Shown here in pieces: positions 10,152 to 21,331 of a DNA stretch of 64,000 nt; positions within the stretch are counted from its first letter, which is position 1; each line of letters opens with the position of its first letter. The translations under genes and the position numbers were made by a program. The DNA comes from Berberis thunbergii (lineage: Eukaryota > Streptophyta > Magnoliopsida > Ranunculales > Berberidaceae), in assembly GCA_003290165.1 (NCBI GenBank), contig QNQO01000647.1:1-64000 (forward strand), in the 5' to 3' direction. The notes below the pieces were generated by a model. That model was not told the origin of the DNA, did no database searches, and saw nothing but the letters and a program-made list of their open reading frames with translations.

Positions 10152-11045
10152 ATGGCTTCATCTCCTCTGAACCGAAAAACTTCTTACCATTCTCGTTAAA
10201 TTAGCTTGCCATCTAGATTTCATCCTCTGACTCTCAAAGTTGAGGAGCAATTGTGTAGATTGAGACTTTCCAAAACCACCTTCTCCTCATGCTCTTCATC
10301 ATCCAGATGCTCCAGTTTAACTGGTCTCAAATACTTTTATGAATGTGTGGATGATTTGCTTCAATTGCCATTGACCCAACAAGCACTTGCACATGAAAGA
10401 TCACATAATTGTATTGATGAGGCTCAGAAAGGATCCCTACAGATGCCGGATGTGTGCAGCGCTAGTAGGGATATTCTGTCTCGGATGAAGGAATGCACAC
10501 AAGATCTTCGGTCATCTCTTCGTAGGAAGGGAGGAGAAGTTTATCTGGAAAATGAGGTTGGGTTATACATGAAATCAAGGAAGGAAGTATGCAAGGTGGT
10601 CCAGAAGTGCCTTGTTGACATAAATAAAACAGAGAACAAGCCTGTGTTCTCTTCACTTGTAGAGACGAATCACAAACTTGTGGCAATCATTGCCATGGTA
10701 AGAGAAGTAGAAGCAGTGACATTGTCAATGTTCAAGGCACTCTTGGTATCTATTTCTAGATCACAATCAAGACAAACAGGATGGTCTCTGGTTTCAAAGT
10801 TGATGAACAACAAGCGCATAACGTGTCAAGGGGAGGAGGCTGATAACAGCCAAATGGAGAAGGTAGATGTTGCCTTGTTGTCCCTCTTGAACAACAAGTC
10901 CTGTAAGCGCATTTTAGTCCAAAATGCACAGAAGCAGTTGGAAGCACTAGAGTTCAGCATCCAGGGCTTTGAAGATGAGTTGGAGTGCATTTACAAAAGT
11001 TTAATCAAAACTAGAGTTACCTTTCTCAACATCTTAAGCCAGTGA
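10152..11045 (+). pseudogene. DUF241 family gene, premature stop at codon 16
   Basis: From the ATG at 10152 the frame reads MASSPLNRKTSYHSR and then TAA at 10197-10199, where paralogues encode Ser (TCA). After the stop the same frame is open for about 280 codons to a TGA at 11043-11045. It covers the whole DUF241 domain: LPSRFHPLTLKVEEQL, LPLTQQ, SRDILSRMKE, SLRRKGGE, VREVEAVTLSMFKALL, WSLVSKLMNNK and LIKTRVTFLNILSQ. One base change (C to A) separates it from an intact gene, and no frameshift has accumulated. That suggests recent inactivation, a sequencing error, or use of another start or splicing. Single exon. Duplicated upstream region shared with copy 1. Confidence 0.75.
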
Positions 11046-11289
11046 CGGATATTTCTCAGATGTAGTTAATTAGTCTACTATGTGAATTTTAATTCTCAGG
11101 ATGTCTATATGAATACAGTATATATAAAGAGGAAAAAATTCCTTCTAAATCAATACTTCCTCTTATTAAAGCTAGTTGTTTTATAACCAAAAATGCCTTC
11201 AAGACAAAAGCTAGTTGTTTTTTTAACCAATTTAGCTTAATAATTATCAACAGATACACGTGAACATGCAGTTAGACCTTCACATGTTT

Positions 11290-12170
11290 ACACCAGTATG
11301 ACAATGGGAGACACGTGCAATTCCTTACATGAACTAATAGGAATTTGGTGGTCCTCACGGCCACGGCAGTGTTATACGCGTTGTCCACTAATTCAAATGT
11401 GCACCGATTCAGATGTGAAAAAACATGGAGAGATTAGAAAAAAAAAATTTATAATATGAAATTGTTAGGCTTCAGCCTCCTATCAAGTTTACCTATTCAA
11501 GGAGGAAGTATAAAACAGACACGTGAAGTTGGGCAAGTTTATATGTTGTTAGCAGTCTGTAAAGCAGTTCTGTTAGGTGCTCTGTTAACTCAGAGTGCTC
11601 TGTTATACTTACTGTTAGTGTTAGTTCTGTTGCTATAAATAATAGATTAGCAAGGGAAATAGCATTGATTCATTTTCTGTAATAACTGTGTACAATTGAG
11701 CTTTGCTCATTGAGGAGAGTGGGAATCTCGAATACTGCCTTTACATTTCAATCCTTCCATTGTAATCTTTATAGGAGCATTCAATACAAATAATCAAGTT
11801 TGCAGAATTAGTCTTCATTGATTTATTCGACTTTCTTGGTTGTTCTTGCCTTGAATGTGTCTTGCCAGGTTACAAAACATCCAGAAATTCATCAACTCTG
11901 ACCTTGGTACTGAGAGTGCACTGCTTGATTCTCCAATTCTGCAGAAACTTCATCACAAAAAGGTCAGTTCATAACAAAAATGCATGAGTAGGTCATTACC
12001 GTGTCCCCAAGTTGATGGATCATAAGGACATAGTCCGTGAGTCCTGTCACACATGCACAGGAACCATTTGCATTGCTTCATTGGCATAGTACCTAGAGAG
12101 GAGGTCCAACGCATAGCATCACCTCGTTACTTCCTTAAAAAAGCATGGATATGTTAATTATATAATCAAC
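11290..12170. repeat. 3' flank of DUF241 copy 2, duplicated at 21.58-21.87 kb
   Basis: GGTCCTCACGGCCACGGCAG and CAGTGTTATACGCGTTG at about 11350-11385 match 21590-21620. GCATGAGTAGGTCATTACCG and AGTTGATGGATC at about 11980-12015 match 21690-21730. The two matching parts are separated here by the solo LTR insertion. Confidence 0.6.
11463..11883 (+). mobile_element. Solo LTR, Copia-like
   Basis: A 421-bp block beginning TGTTAGGCTTCAGCC and ending AAACATCCA is flanked by a perfect 5-bp direct repeat GAAAT (11458-11462 and 11884-11888). Inside are CTGTTGCTATAAATA, a TATA-like promoter element, and an AATAC-rich tail. The insertion is absent from the paralogous flank at 21.6 kb. No internal retroelement sequence accompanies it, so it probably formed by LTR-LTR recombination. 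Confidence 0.6.
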
Positions 12171-12865
12171 AAGGGAATAGTTAGAATATAATCTCGGCAT
12201 TCTGCATCATATGTTGGTGTTTATAAATTCCAACTAAAAAACAGAAGTAAAAATACTATGAAATTCTATAGCTTCACAAATAGTTTCTAAAAATATCATT
12301 GGAATTTGGTTTCTATAAAACAAAAATAATTCCCATGCAATTTTTTTATCTTTTGAAAGAAGCATTGTCTTTACCGCAAATAAAGTACATCATCACTAGT
12401 GTTTATTCTTCTCTCTTATTATGAAAAAGATTAATAAAATAAAATAAAAAATAGTGTTTGTTCTTATTCTTCCTCTTAGGTATTTACAGAAGAGAAGATT
12501 AAAGATGTTTCATAGACTGAAGTTGTTACTGATCCATCCACATCTAAACAACCTACACTGTTATATTTTAACATTCAGACTGATTAATTATTCACTAGGC
12601 CAACATATCAGTTTCTCCAAACCTATATCATAAAATCACCCAACTCGGCCCAAATTCATAATTTAAGTCGATTATTTATCTAATCAAGTTGTGAGTTAGG
12701 GGCTAGATCCAATAATAAACCTGATAATTTCACCAGATTCATAAAAGTCTAGTTCCAATATAAGATTTCAGCATCACTGTTAAGAACGGAAAACAAGAAT
12801 GACATGCCATATGGAAAGTTTGGTCATGTATGCCATATGTGAACTGGAACACAAGAATCGTAACT
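12171..12865. other. Intergenic stretch
   Basis: AT-rich, with no recognisable gene or repeat. Confidence 0.6.
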
Positions 12866-12869
12866 GCTT

Positions 12870-13038
12870 AGCTAATAGTGGGGACATTGGAGAAACATCA
12901 CCTCACCTAGCATTAGATCCAGATCAAACCTGCAGCATACCTGAAACAAGTTGAACAAGATGAGATTCCATGTCCAAGTCAATGTGATACAAACTGAAAC
13001 ATCATCATCTCAAACCCTCCTTTTCTCAAAGAAAAACA
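12870..13038 (+). promoter_or_regulatory. Promoter-proximal region of DUF241 gene 3
   Basis: The block GGAGAAACATCACCTCACC, AGATCCAGATCA, CTGAAACAAGTTGA and GTCAATGTGATACAAA leads straight to the ATG and is repeated at 22625-22800 without a gene after it. A clear TATA box could not be fixed. Confidence 0.5.
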
Positions 13039-13932
13039 ATGGCTGCTCCATCAACCACCAAAACTTCTTCTCATGTTCGCTCTTTGAGCATACCATCTAG
13101 ATCTCATCCTCTGACAACTGAAGTTGATGAGCAGTTGTCTCGACTGAGGTCTTCTGAATCCGCCTCATCATCACCATTATCACTGTCATCATTATGCAAC
13201 AAACTGAGTTGTCTTCACAATTTGTATGATACTGTGGAGGATTTACTTCAGTTACCACTTACCCAACAAGCGCTCGCAACTGATAGGTCCAGGAAATGTA
13301 TGGAAGACGTGTTGGATGGATCTCTCAGACTTGTTGATATGTGCAGCTCCACTAGGGATGTTTTGCTTAAAATCACGGAGGGTGTGAAAAATCTAGGATC
13401 ATCCCTGCAGAGACAAAGAGGGGGAGAACATGGTCCTGCGAATCATGTTGGAGAATATATGATATCTATCAAGAAGGTGAACAAGTTGATCTACAAGTGC
13501 CTTGGAGATCTGAAGAAAATGCAAAACAAGCATGCCCTTCCTTTCTCACGGGATGAAAACCTACTAGCCATCATTGGCATACTAAGAGAAGTGGAAGGTA
13601 CAACCATCTCTATGTTTGAATCCCTCTTGTCTTCTGTGTCCGTGCAAAGACGAGGATCAAAACTAAGTGGTTGGTCACTGGTTTCCAAATTGATGAACAA
13701 CAAATGTGTAGCATGTCAGGGGGAGGAGGCCAACATCAATGAATTGGAGAGGGTGGAAATAACATTGTCATCTGTCATGAATAAGTCATGCAAAGGCATT
13801 GAAGTAGAGCAGATTCAAAACTACCAGAAACAGTTGGAAGCACTAGAGTTGAGCATTGATGATAAATTAGAGCATGCTTTCAGGAGTTTAATCAAAATAA
13901 GGGTCTCCCTCGTCAACACCCTAAATCATTAA
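13039..13932 (+). CDS. DUF241 domain protein (intact)
   Basis: Uninterrupted single-exon ORF of 297 codons. The ATG sits in a good plant context (AACAATGGCT) and lies at the paralogues' start position. The N-terminus is Ser/Thr-rich (MAAPSTTKTSSHVRSLSIPS). The DUF241 domain (PF03087) fills about residues 20-297: SHPLTTEVDEQLSRLR, LPLTQQALATDRS, DGSLRLVDMCSSTRDV, SSLQRQRGGE, LREVEGTTISMFESLL, GWSLVSKLMNNK, QKQLEALELSI and LIKIRVSLVNTLNH. No signal peptide or membrane span is apparent. The family is plant-specific, usually 280-300 residues and found in tandem clusters; its biochemical role is unknown. With 37.6 kb it is one of two intact members here. Neighbouring copies upstream are broken. 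Confidence 0.9.
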   Translation: MAAPSTTKTSSHVRSLSIPSRSHPLTTEVDEQLSRLRSSESASSSPLSLSSLCNKLSCLHNLYDTVEDLLQLPLTQQALATDRSRKCMEDVLDGSLRLVDMCSSTRDVLLKITEGVKNLGSSLQRQRGGEHGPANHVGEYMISIKKVNKLIYKCLGDLKKMQNKHALPFSRDENLLAIIGILREVEGTTISMFESLLSSVSVQRRGSKLSGWSLVSKLMNNKCVACQGEEANINELERVEITLSSVMNKSCKGIEVEQIQNYQKQLEALELSIDDKLEHAFRSLIKIRVSLVNTLNH

Positions 13933-14528
13933 ACCCATATACTGAACATTATGTTCATGTATACAGAATACATGTACAGCATACCTTTATTGTGAATCAA
14001 ATATTATTTCAGTTAAGATTCAAACAAATATCATGCATATCTTTAGGTTATTATTTCCAACATTTTTCATTGTTTGTTTTAGGCCAATGTTGTATCACAA
14101 GAAACAACTCATTCTTTGCCTTTGTTTGAATGACTTAAATCATTATAATCCTCATCATCTGAACTCAGCAACAGAAATTCTTGCCCAACTTTAAAATTTT
14201 AAAGAGATGTAACTAACAGTAAATAAATGTATGCATGGATGGCCAAATTTATTCTGAGTAATGAAAGTATATTGGCTATAAACACACAAAAGAACTGCAT
14301 CATTATACCTAAGATAGAAATTAAAGAATTATATGACAAAGGGAATGGACTCTTACAGGAAATATGACAGGATGATTTACTACACCATTTAAATTATCAC
14401 AACCAGTGACATCTCTAGATAGATCAAAACGATTTTTTTCTTTTTCTTTTTGGATGAAAAAATCAAACCGGACTTGTTTTACTTAGTTTGTGCATTTTAG
14501 CAACAGGCACTAGTTTTGAAAGAGACAC
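13933..14528. other. Intergenic stretch
   Basis: AT-rich 3' flank of the DUF241 gene up to the Copia element. No gene is seen. TCGTC at 14529-14533 is the left TSD of that element. Confidence 0.6.
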
Positions 14529-14533
14529 TCGTC

Positions 14534-15253
14534 TGTGGGATTTCGTGGCTCACAATTTCAATCCGTAGAGTTTGAAATGGAATAGGATTGCTATATATGT
14601 GACAGAATACAGATCTTATAAAATAGGATCCCTATTCTATAGGGATTTCTATTCTTATTCAGAAGTCAGATACAGATCAGGCGTACAGGTTTTCTTTTGT
14701 ATTCAAACAAGAACACAGATGGGTTTTCAGGTCCTATTAGGCCTCAAAATAGGAAGCAATGATTGCTATAAATATCAGCCTATTCCAGGGATTATTTATT
14801 GTATTTTCTGAGGCAGAAAACAGGGTATTGGGGCTGGTTTTTATCGAGAGAAAACAGAATATTGGGCCTGTTTTTATTCACAGAAAACAAGAGTTTATTC
14901 GCAGCCATTGATCACAGTTTTCAAGGTAAGGTTTGAGTATTACCAAGGCAGAAAACTGAAGAGAATCTGCTGATTTTTCTTTGTATCGAAAGTGTAGGGA
15001 AGAACGGTACAATCCATGAGTATAACGGATTACTTTCAGATTGAGAGTTGATAGAACTGGAAACTGTTCTCAAGAGTTTGTACTTCTCAGATTACTCTTT
15101 CATAATAAAGAAGCGCGTCGTTGTCCCGTGGATGTAGGCACATTGCCAAACCACGTATATCTTGTCTATTTACTGTTACTAATTGCTAGACTCTTACTTT
15201 TACTTGCAAGTACCAATTAGGTTCGGGCGTGTTTCGAGGATAAACATACAACA
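14534..15253 (+). repeat. 5' LTR of Copia element
   Basis: TGTGGGATTTCGTGG to ATACAACA. It contains CTATAAATATCAGCC, a likely TATA box, at about 14766-14775. Compared with the 3' LTR it has 16 extra bases near 15150. Confidence 0.93.
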
Positions 15254-15255
15254 AG

Positions 15256-15267
15256 TGGTATCAAAGC
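15256..15267 (+). promoter_or_regulatory. Primer-binding site (tRNA-iMet)
   Basis: TGGTATCAAAGC, two bases past the 5' LTR, matches the initiator tRNA-Met complement TGGTATCAGAGC with one mismatch. Confidence 0.88.
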
Positions 15268-15298
15268 TCCAGGGTTGGTGTCTACAAGGTTTGACGAT

Positions 15299-18200
15299 AT
15301 GTCAGAAAGGAAAGGCGAAGTCTACGCAAAGGTTCATGGATTCGATGTTCTTCGATTCAATGGAAGGAACAATTTTAGCAGTTGGCAGTCAACGGTGATG
15401 GATATACTGATTAACAATGATTTGGCAGACACGATAGAAGGTGAACCAAATGTGAAACCAACTGGTTGGGATGCAAATAAGTTCAAGGCAATGGATAGGA
15501 AGGCATGTAGTACTATCCGGCTATGTCTCGATATGGGAGTTGCGTATAACTACCCTGATGAAAAGACGGCAAAGTCAATTTGGGATAAGTTGATGAATAC
15601 CTACCTCAGGAAGGATCAGATGAGTTTACTATACCTTCATAAAAAGCTCTTCACATTCAAGATTGAACCAGGTAAACTCATGACCGATCATGTTACTGAA
15701 TTTGAGTGTTTATTTTCAGATTGCATCGGTTTAGGTGCAAACTATGATGATAATGTCAAATCTTTGTTGTTATTGACTTCTTTATTACCTGAGTGGGAAG
15801 TATTGGTCGACACGTTGGTTACCAATAAGACAGAAAGTTTAGTTTATGCAGATGTGATTTCTGTGGTGCTTACGAAAGCTGCTCACAAGAAGGATATGGC
15901 TGATGATGCACAAGTTCATGGTCTTATGGTCAGAGGCCGGAATCAGGGTAATAACAAGGGCAATAACAGGCAAGGCAATGGTCGGAAGAATAGAAGCCGC
16001 TCACAGTCTCGCGGAAGAGACATGTCAAAGGTTGAGTGTTATACTTGTCACAAGAAGGGTCATTTCAAAAGGGATTGTCCTACTAGGAAGGATAATGGCA
16101 ACAGGGAAGAGAAAAATGGCGAGTCGAATCTGGTTGGATCTATACATGATGATGTGGATATCAGGATTACTGGAGATCTAGCAGAGGCTCTTATGGCAGA
16201 TAATGGTGATCATCTGTATGGAGGATGGGTGCTTGATATCGCACGTCTTTTCATATGTGTCCTATTAGAGAGTGGTTTACTAGTTACCGTGAGGTGAAGG
16301 GTGGATCAGTTTATATGGGAGACTCCAGAGTATGCAAGACTAGAGGTATTGGCACAGTTCATTTCAGTTTGGCAGATGGTTCAGTTAGGAAGCTTACAGA
16401 GGTTCGTCATATACCAGATCTTTCGAAAGGTCTGATTTCTCTTGGTGCGCTTGAGGCTCAAGGCTTCAAATTTGTTGGTGAGAATGGCATGTGTTGTGTC
16501 TACAATGGTGACAGGGTAATGCTTACGTCAGTTAGACATGGAAATCTGTATTATCTTCAAGGAGACGCAGTTGAAGGTGGAGCTATGGTCTCAGAGGTTC
16601 TTGATGAGAAGAGCGTATCCCAGACTCAGTTATGACACATGCGCTTAGGGCATGTGGGTGAGGCAAGGTTGAAGGCATTGAGCAAGCGAGGCTTGCTTGG
16701 CAGTGAAAAGCTTGGGAAGTTGGACTTTTGTGAGCACTGCATCTTCGGGAAGCAGACTCGAGTTAGTTTTGGTTCAGCGGAGCATACTACTGCGGGTATT
16801 GTGGATTACATTCACACGGATGTTTGGGGCCCATCCAGGACAGTGTCCAAAGGTGGTTCTAGGTGGTTCGTCAGTTTTGTTGATGACTTCAGCCGGAGAG
16901 TATGGATTTACACCATGAAAAGAAAGAATGAAGTCACTGACATCTTCAAGAAATGGAGGGCGATGGTAGAGAAGCAGACTGGCAGAGTTATCAAGGTGGT
17001 CAGATCCAACAATGGTGGAGAGTACACTGAAGACCCCTTGAAGGAGTATTGTCAGGAGCATGGAATTCGCAGGCATTTCACAGTGAAGAAGACACCACAA
17101 CAGAACGGAGTGGCGGAAAGGATGAACCGCACACTTCTAGAGAGAGCACGGTGCATGTTGTCTAATGCAGGATTAGGCAAGATATGGTGGGCTGAAGCCG
17201 TATCTACGGCGTGTTATCTCATAAACAGGTCTCCATCATCAGCGATTGAATTCAAAACTCCTATGGAGGTATGGTCTGGTACTTCTACGGATTATTCGCA
17301 TCTGAAAATATTTGGTTGTCCTGCTTATTTTCATGTGAAGGATAATAAGCTGGGGGTAAGGGCAAGGAAGGCTATATTCCTTGGTTATCCAGGTTCAGTC
17401 AAAGGCTACAAATTGTGGTGCTCTGAAACGGGCAAGTGGGAGATTTCTAGAGATGTAAAGTTCCATGAGGAGGCACTCTTAAGGCCTAAGTGTGAGAGAT
17501 GCAAGGATGGATCTCCGGTATGGAGAGGTGATAGCTTTGATGATGAGGATGATTTTCTGCAGGTGGAGCTTGGAACTCCTAGGTCTGGTACACAGGATAG
17601 TTTTTCGGATTCAGGTCATGGTAATGATTATGGGATTCATGATACAGTACAGGGTGATCCAGAGGTTATTGTAGATGAGGAGGTTCCTGTTGAGGAGCCA
17701 CAGGTACAGCATGAGCATGAGCAGCAGGTTTGTCAGCCGTCTTTGGCACCACAGAGAGAGCGTCGGATTACTAGAGCACCCATCAGATATGGATTTGAGG
17801 AAATGGCAGCCTATGTTTTTTCAGTTTTCGGAGAGTATGATGATGCACCTACTAGGTATAAGCAAGCTTGTAAAAGCTCGCATATGGATGAGTGGAAGGT
17901 GGCTATGGATGCGGAGATACAGTCTCTTCACAAAAATCATACATGGGAGCTGGTGACACTTCCAAAGGGGAACGGGCGATAGGATGCAAGTGGGTGTACA
18001 CTCTGAAAGACGGCATTCCAGATTCCAAAGGGAATTCTGCAGGTGTAAGATTCAAGGCAAGATTGGTAGCAAAAGGGTTTGCACAAACAGAAGGTGTGGA
18101 TTATAACGAGGTTTTCTCTCCGGTGGTTAAGCACACTTCTATCCGTGTCCTATTAGCTATGGTGGCGCAGTATGACTTAGAGCTCGAGCAACTAGATGTC

Positions 18201-19422
18201 AAGACTGCTTTCTTGCACTGTGATCTGGAAGAGGATATTTACATGGTTCAGCCAGATGGATATGCTATTGCTGGGAAGGAAAACAGGGTATGCAAACTAA
18301 AAAAGTCTCTATACGGGTTGAAACAGTCTTCTCGTCAGTGGTACTTGAGGTTTGATACTTTTATGTTGAAGCAAAAGTACGCACGAAGTCAGTATGATCA
18401 TTGTGTTTATTTCAGGAGGCTTCGAGATGGTTCTTACATCTATTTATTGCTTTTACGTGGATGATATGCTTATTGTTGCTAGGAGTAAGCGTGAGATAGA
18501 GTTGCTAAAGGTTCAGTTGAGCAATGAATTTAAGATGAAGGATTTGGGTCCAGCGAAGAGGATACTCGGGATGGAGATAGTAAGGGACATGAAGCTTGGT
18601 AGATTGTCTTTGTTGCAGAGGCAATATCTTGATAAGGTAGTCAGTAGATTTGGCATGGATAGGGCCAAGTCGGTCAGTACTCCCTTGGCAGCTCACTTCA
18701 GGCTCTCTGGTTTGCAGTCCCCTACTACTGTAGCAGAGAAGGAATACATGTCACAGGTTCCTTATGCTAGTGCGGTTGGCAGCTTGATGTATGCCATGAT
18801 TTGCACACGTCCCGACATTGCACACGCAGTGAGTTTGGTTAGTCAATACATGGCTAATCCAGGCAAAACCCATTGGCAGGCAGTCAAGTGGATTTTGAGG
18901 TATATTCAAGGCACGTTGGATGTCGGTTTGGTCTATGAGAGATCGTCAGTTTCAGCTGTGACAGGTTATGTTGACTCAGATTATGCAGGAGATTTGGACA
19001 GGCGTCGGTCTACTACAGGTTACTGTTTTAAATTGGCAGGGGGTCCTATATCTTGGCGGTCCATGTTACAGTCAGTTGTTGTGTTGTCTACTACAGAGGC
19101 AGAGTATATGGCAGTGACAGAGGTAGTGAAAGAGGCTATATGGCTTCGAGGTCTGGTTAAAGATTTGGGTGTTACTCAGAGGGATATTACAATTCTTTGT
19201 GATAGTCAGAGTGCCATCCATTTGGCAAAAAATCAGGTTCATCATGCGAGGACCAAGCATATTGATGTCAGGTTTCACTTTATCAGAGATATCATCGAGG
19301 ACAGAGTTGTGATACTAGAGAAAGTTGATACAAAGGAGAATGCAGCTGATATGTTGACGAAGGTAGTACCCAGGGTCAAGTTGGAGCACTGTCTCAACTT
19401 GATCAGACTCTCTCAGTGTTGA
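15299..19422 (+). pseudogene. gag-pol: Copia gag-pol polyprotein, broken
   Basis: Gag opens at ATG 15299 (MSERKGEVYAKVHGFDV) and includes the UBN2-like capsid (SIWDKLMNTYL) and a CCHC zinc knuckle (CYTCHKKGHFKRDC, about 16048). A frameshift near 16240 destroys the protease D-S-G. The integrase region has the HMRLGHVG zinc-binding lead-in, preceded by TGA at 16633 where Trp is expected. The DDE core shows HTDVWGP, then RSNNGGEY (Asn for the catalytic Asp), then NGVAERMN. A frameshift near 17968 precedes RT (GCKWVY, QLDVKTAFLH), and another near 18455 falls just before YVDDM. RNase H is open (YVDSDYAGD, STTEAEYMA, TKHIDVRFHFIRD) to a TGA at 19420. It needs at least five repairs to be functional, so it can move only with helper proteins. 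Confidence 0.92.
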
Positions 19423-19568
19423 TGCCCCACGAGGGCATGGCCCTTAGGGGTGGACGACCTTTAGGTCGGGAAGACGACGACGAGCAGGTTACCTTGGCTG
19501 GGGATTTCATGCCAAGGTGGAGATGTATGAGCTGATGGAGCTGATGGAGGTGTGTCCTGAAATTGTTC

Positions 19569-19582
19569 GCCAAGGTGGAGAT
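19569..19582 (+). promoter_or_regulatory. Polypurine tract
   Basis: GCCAAGGTGGAGAT lies immediately before the 3' LTR, the usual plus-strand primer site. The same 14-mer also occurs 58 bp upstream at 19511-19524. Confidence 0.82.
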
Positions 19583-20285
19583 TGTGGGATTTCGTGGCTC
19601 ACAATTTCAATCCGTAGAGTTTGAAATGGAATAGGATTGCTATATATGTGACAGAATACAAATCTTATAATATAGGATCCCTATTCTATAGGGATTTCTA
19701 TTCTTATTCAGAAGTCAGATACAGATCAGGCGTACAGGTTTTTTTTTGTATTCAAACAAGGACACAGATGGGTTTTCAAGTCCTATTAGGCCTCAAAATA
19801 GGAAGCAATGATTGCTATAAATATCAGCCTATTCCAGGGATTATTTATTGTATTTTCTGAGGCAGAAAACAGGGTATTGGGGCTGGTTTTTATCGAGAGA
19901 AAACAGAATATTGAGGCTCTTTTTATTGACAGAAAACAGGAGTTTATTCGCAGCCATTGATCACAGTTTTCAAGGTAAGGTTTGAGTATTACCAAGGCAG
20001 AAAACTGAAGAGAATCTGCTGATTTTTCTTTGTATCGAAAGTGTAGGAAAGAACGGTACAATCCGTGAGTATAACGGATTACTTTCAGATTGAGAGTTGA
20101 GAGAACTGGAAACTGTTCTCAAGAGTTTGTACTTCTCAGATTACTCTTTCATAATAAAGAAGCGCGTCGTTGTCCCGTGGGTGTAGGCACATTGCCGAAC
20201 CATTTACTGTTACTAAGCTAGACTCTTACTTTTACTTGCAAGTACCAATTAGGTTCGGGCATGTTTCGAGGATAAACATACAACA
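19583..20285 (+). repeat. 3' LTR of Copia element
   Basis: It matches 14534-15253 apart from scattered substitutions and two short deletions near 20195-20215. The TSD copy TCGTC follows. Confidence 0.93.
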
Positions 20286-20464
20286 TCGTCCATTTTGAAA
20301 CTTACACACCAAAAACCATTACCACACAAAACCAGGTACCAGCGCATGGACACATGCTGTAAATCTAAAACAATGAAGTACAGCGTGTCAAGAACCGTGG
20401 TTTGGGACCTAAGAAAACTAAATGCAAGTTTATCTTTTCTCATAGACTGTGGTTTACCTCTATT

Positions 20465-21215
20465 TAAGAGACCTTTAACTGGGTGATTAAACAGACAATT
20501 GGAATCTTGAGAGGCTGTGAAATTGATTTTAATGTATATGGTGCACTCGTGTGATCTCAAACCATCCCGATCACCGTTAACAATACTCGCTTACATATGG
20601 GTTTTTGTGTTAATTAATGATGGATTATCCAATTTTAACATCTTCCATCTCCTTTCCACACAAATGAAGATAATAAAATCATAAATTAAAGATGCATAAG
20701 TGCCTATTGTCTCCCTTGACACAGCTCCACATCTCAACTGAAGTCAACTAAGTTAAATAAATCCAAAACATGGGGTAGATGAGAAATAGATAATTTGTCA
20801 TAATTAAACAGTAGTGTATGTGAAGATTTGTTATCTCCAGAGATTTGTAAAAGCTAAAGATGAATTGGAACACCAAAAATATTAACAAAAATGTAAGACA
20901 TTTGCTTATTTTATTCTAATTAAGAAATCAGTACAAAAAGGTAGTGGGTGTCATTACCTTTGGATATTTGATGAACGTTTATGCTTATCATAAACTATGA
21001 GCCATTGACCTTAGTTGTCTAGGGGTAAGAGACATGCAAGGTAGCAAAACCACTCATGATATATTTTATTTATATTAAACCCATAGGTTTAATGCGATGT
21101 GGACTTGGAAGAAACATCACCTAAGAAACAGCTAGATCCAATTCAAAAACCACAGCTGAAAGTGGAAAGTCGTCACATGTACATATTTTTGTTTAGCGTT
21201 CTTTGCTCTCAGCTA
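20465..21215 (+). repeat. Duplicated DUF241 upstream region, copy 4
   Basis: Collinear with 9436-10150: AGACAATTGGAATCTTGAGAGGC, CTCGTGTGATCTCAAAC, AAGATGCATAAGTGCCTATTGTC, GGAAGAAACATCACCTAAG and CAGCTAGATCCAATTC. It leads to a DUF241 stub that has lost its start codon. Confidence 0.65.
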
Positions 21216-21217
21216 TT

Positions 21218-21331
21218 GCGGCTTCTTATCCTCTGAAGCCAAAAATGTCTTACCATGCTTGCTATATCAGCTTGTCATCCAGATCTCATCTTGTCACTCT
21301 TAAAGTTGAAAAGCAGTTGTTTGAGTTGGAC
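21218..21331 (+). pseudogene. DUF241 N-terminal stub
   Basis: About 38 codons align with the start of the cluster genes: A-A-S-Y-P-L-K-P-K-M-S-Y-H-A, then LSSRSHLVTLKVEKQLFEL. The initiator is GCG instead of ATG. Similarity stops after 21331 and the rest of the domain is gone, although the 3' flank (about 21585 onward) still matches the flank of copy 2. So the coding body was deleted after duplication. Confidence 0.75.

Larger units (their letters stand above)
14534..20285 (+). mobile_element. Ty1/copia LTR retrotransposon (Tork/TNT1-like), inactive
   Basis: This is a nearly complete 5.75-kb element. LTRs of 720 and 703 bp start TGTGGGA and end ACAACA. TSD TCGTC is perfect (14529-14533 and 20286-20290). 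The PBS and polypurine tract are both in place. Internal order is gag, protease, integrase, RT, RNase H, the Ty1/copia order. The LTRs differ by roughly 15-20 substitutions plus a 16-bp and a small indel, so the insertion is young. The polyprotein has three frameshifts, one nonsense codon and an altered integrase aspartate. It interrupts the DUF241 cluster between copies 3 and 4. Confidence 0.95.
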
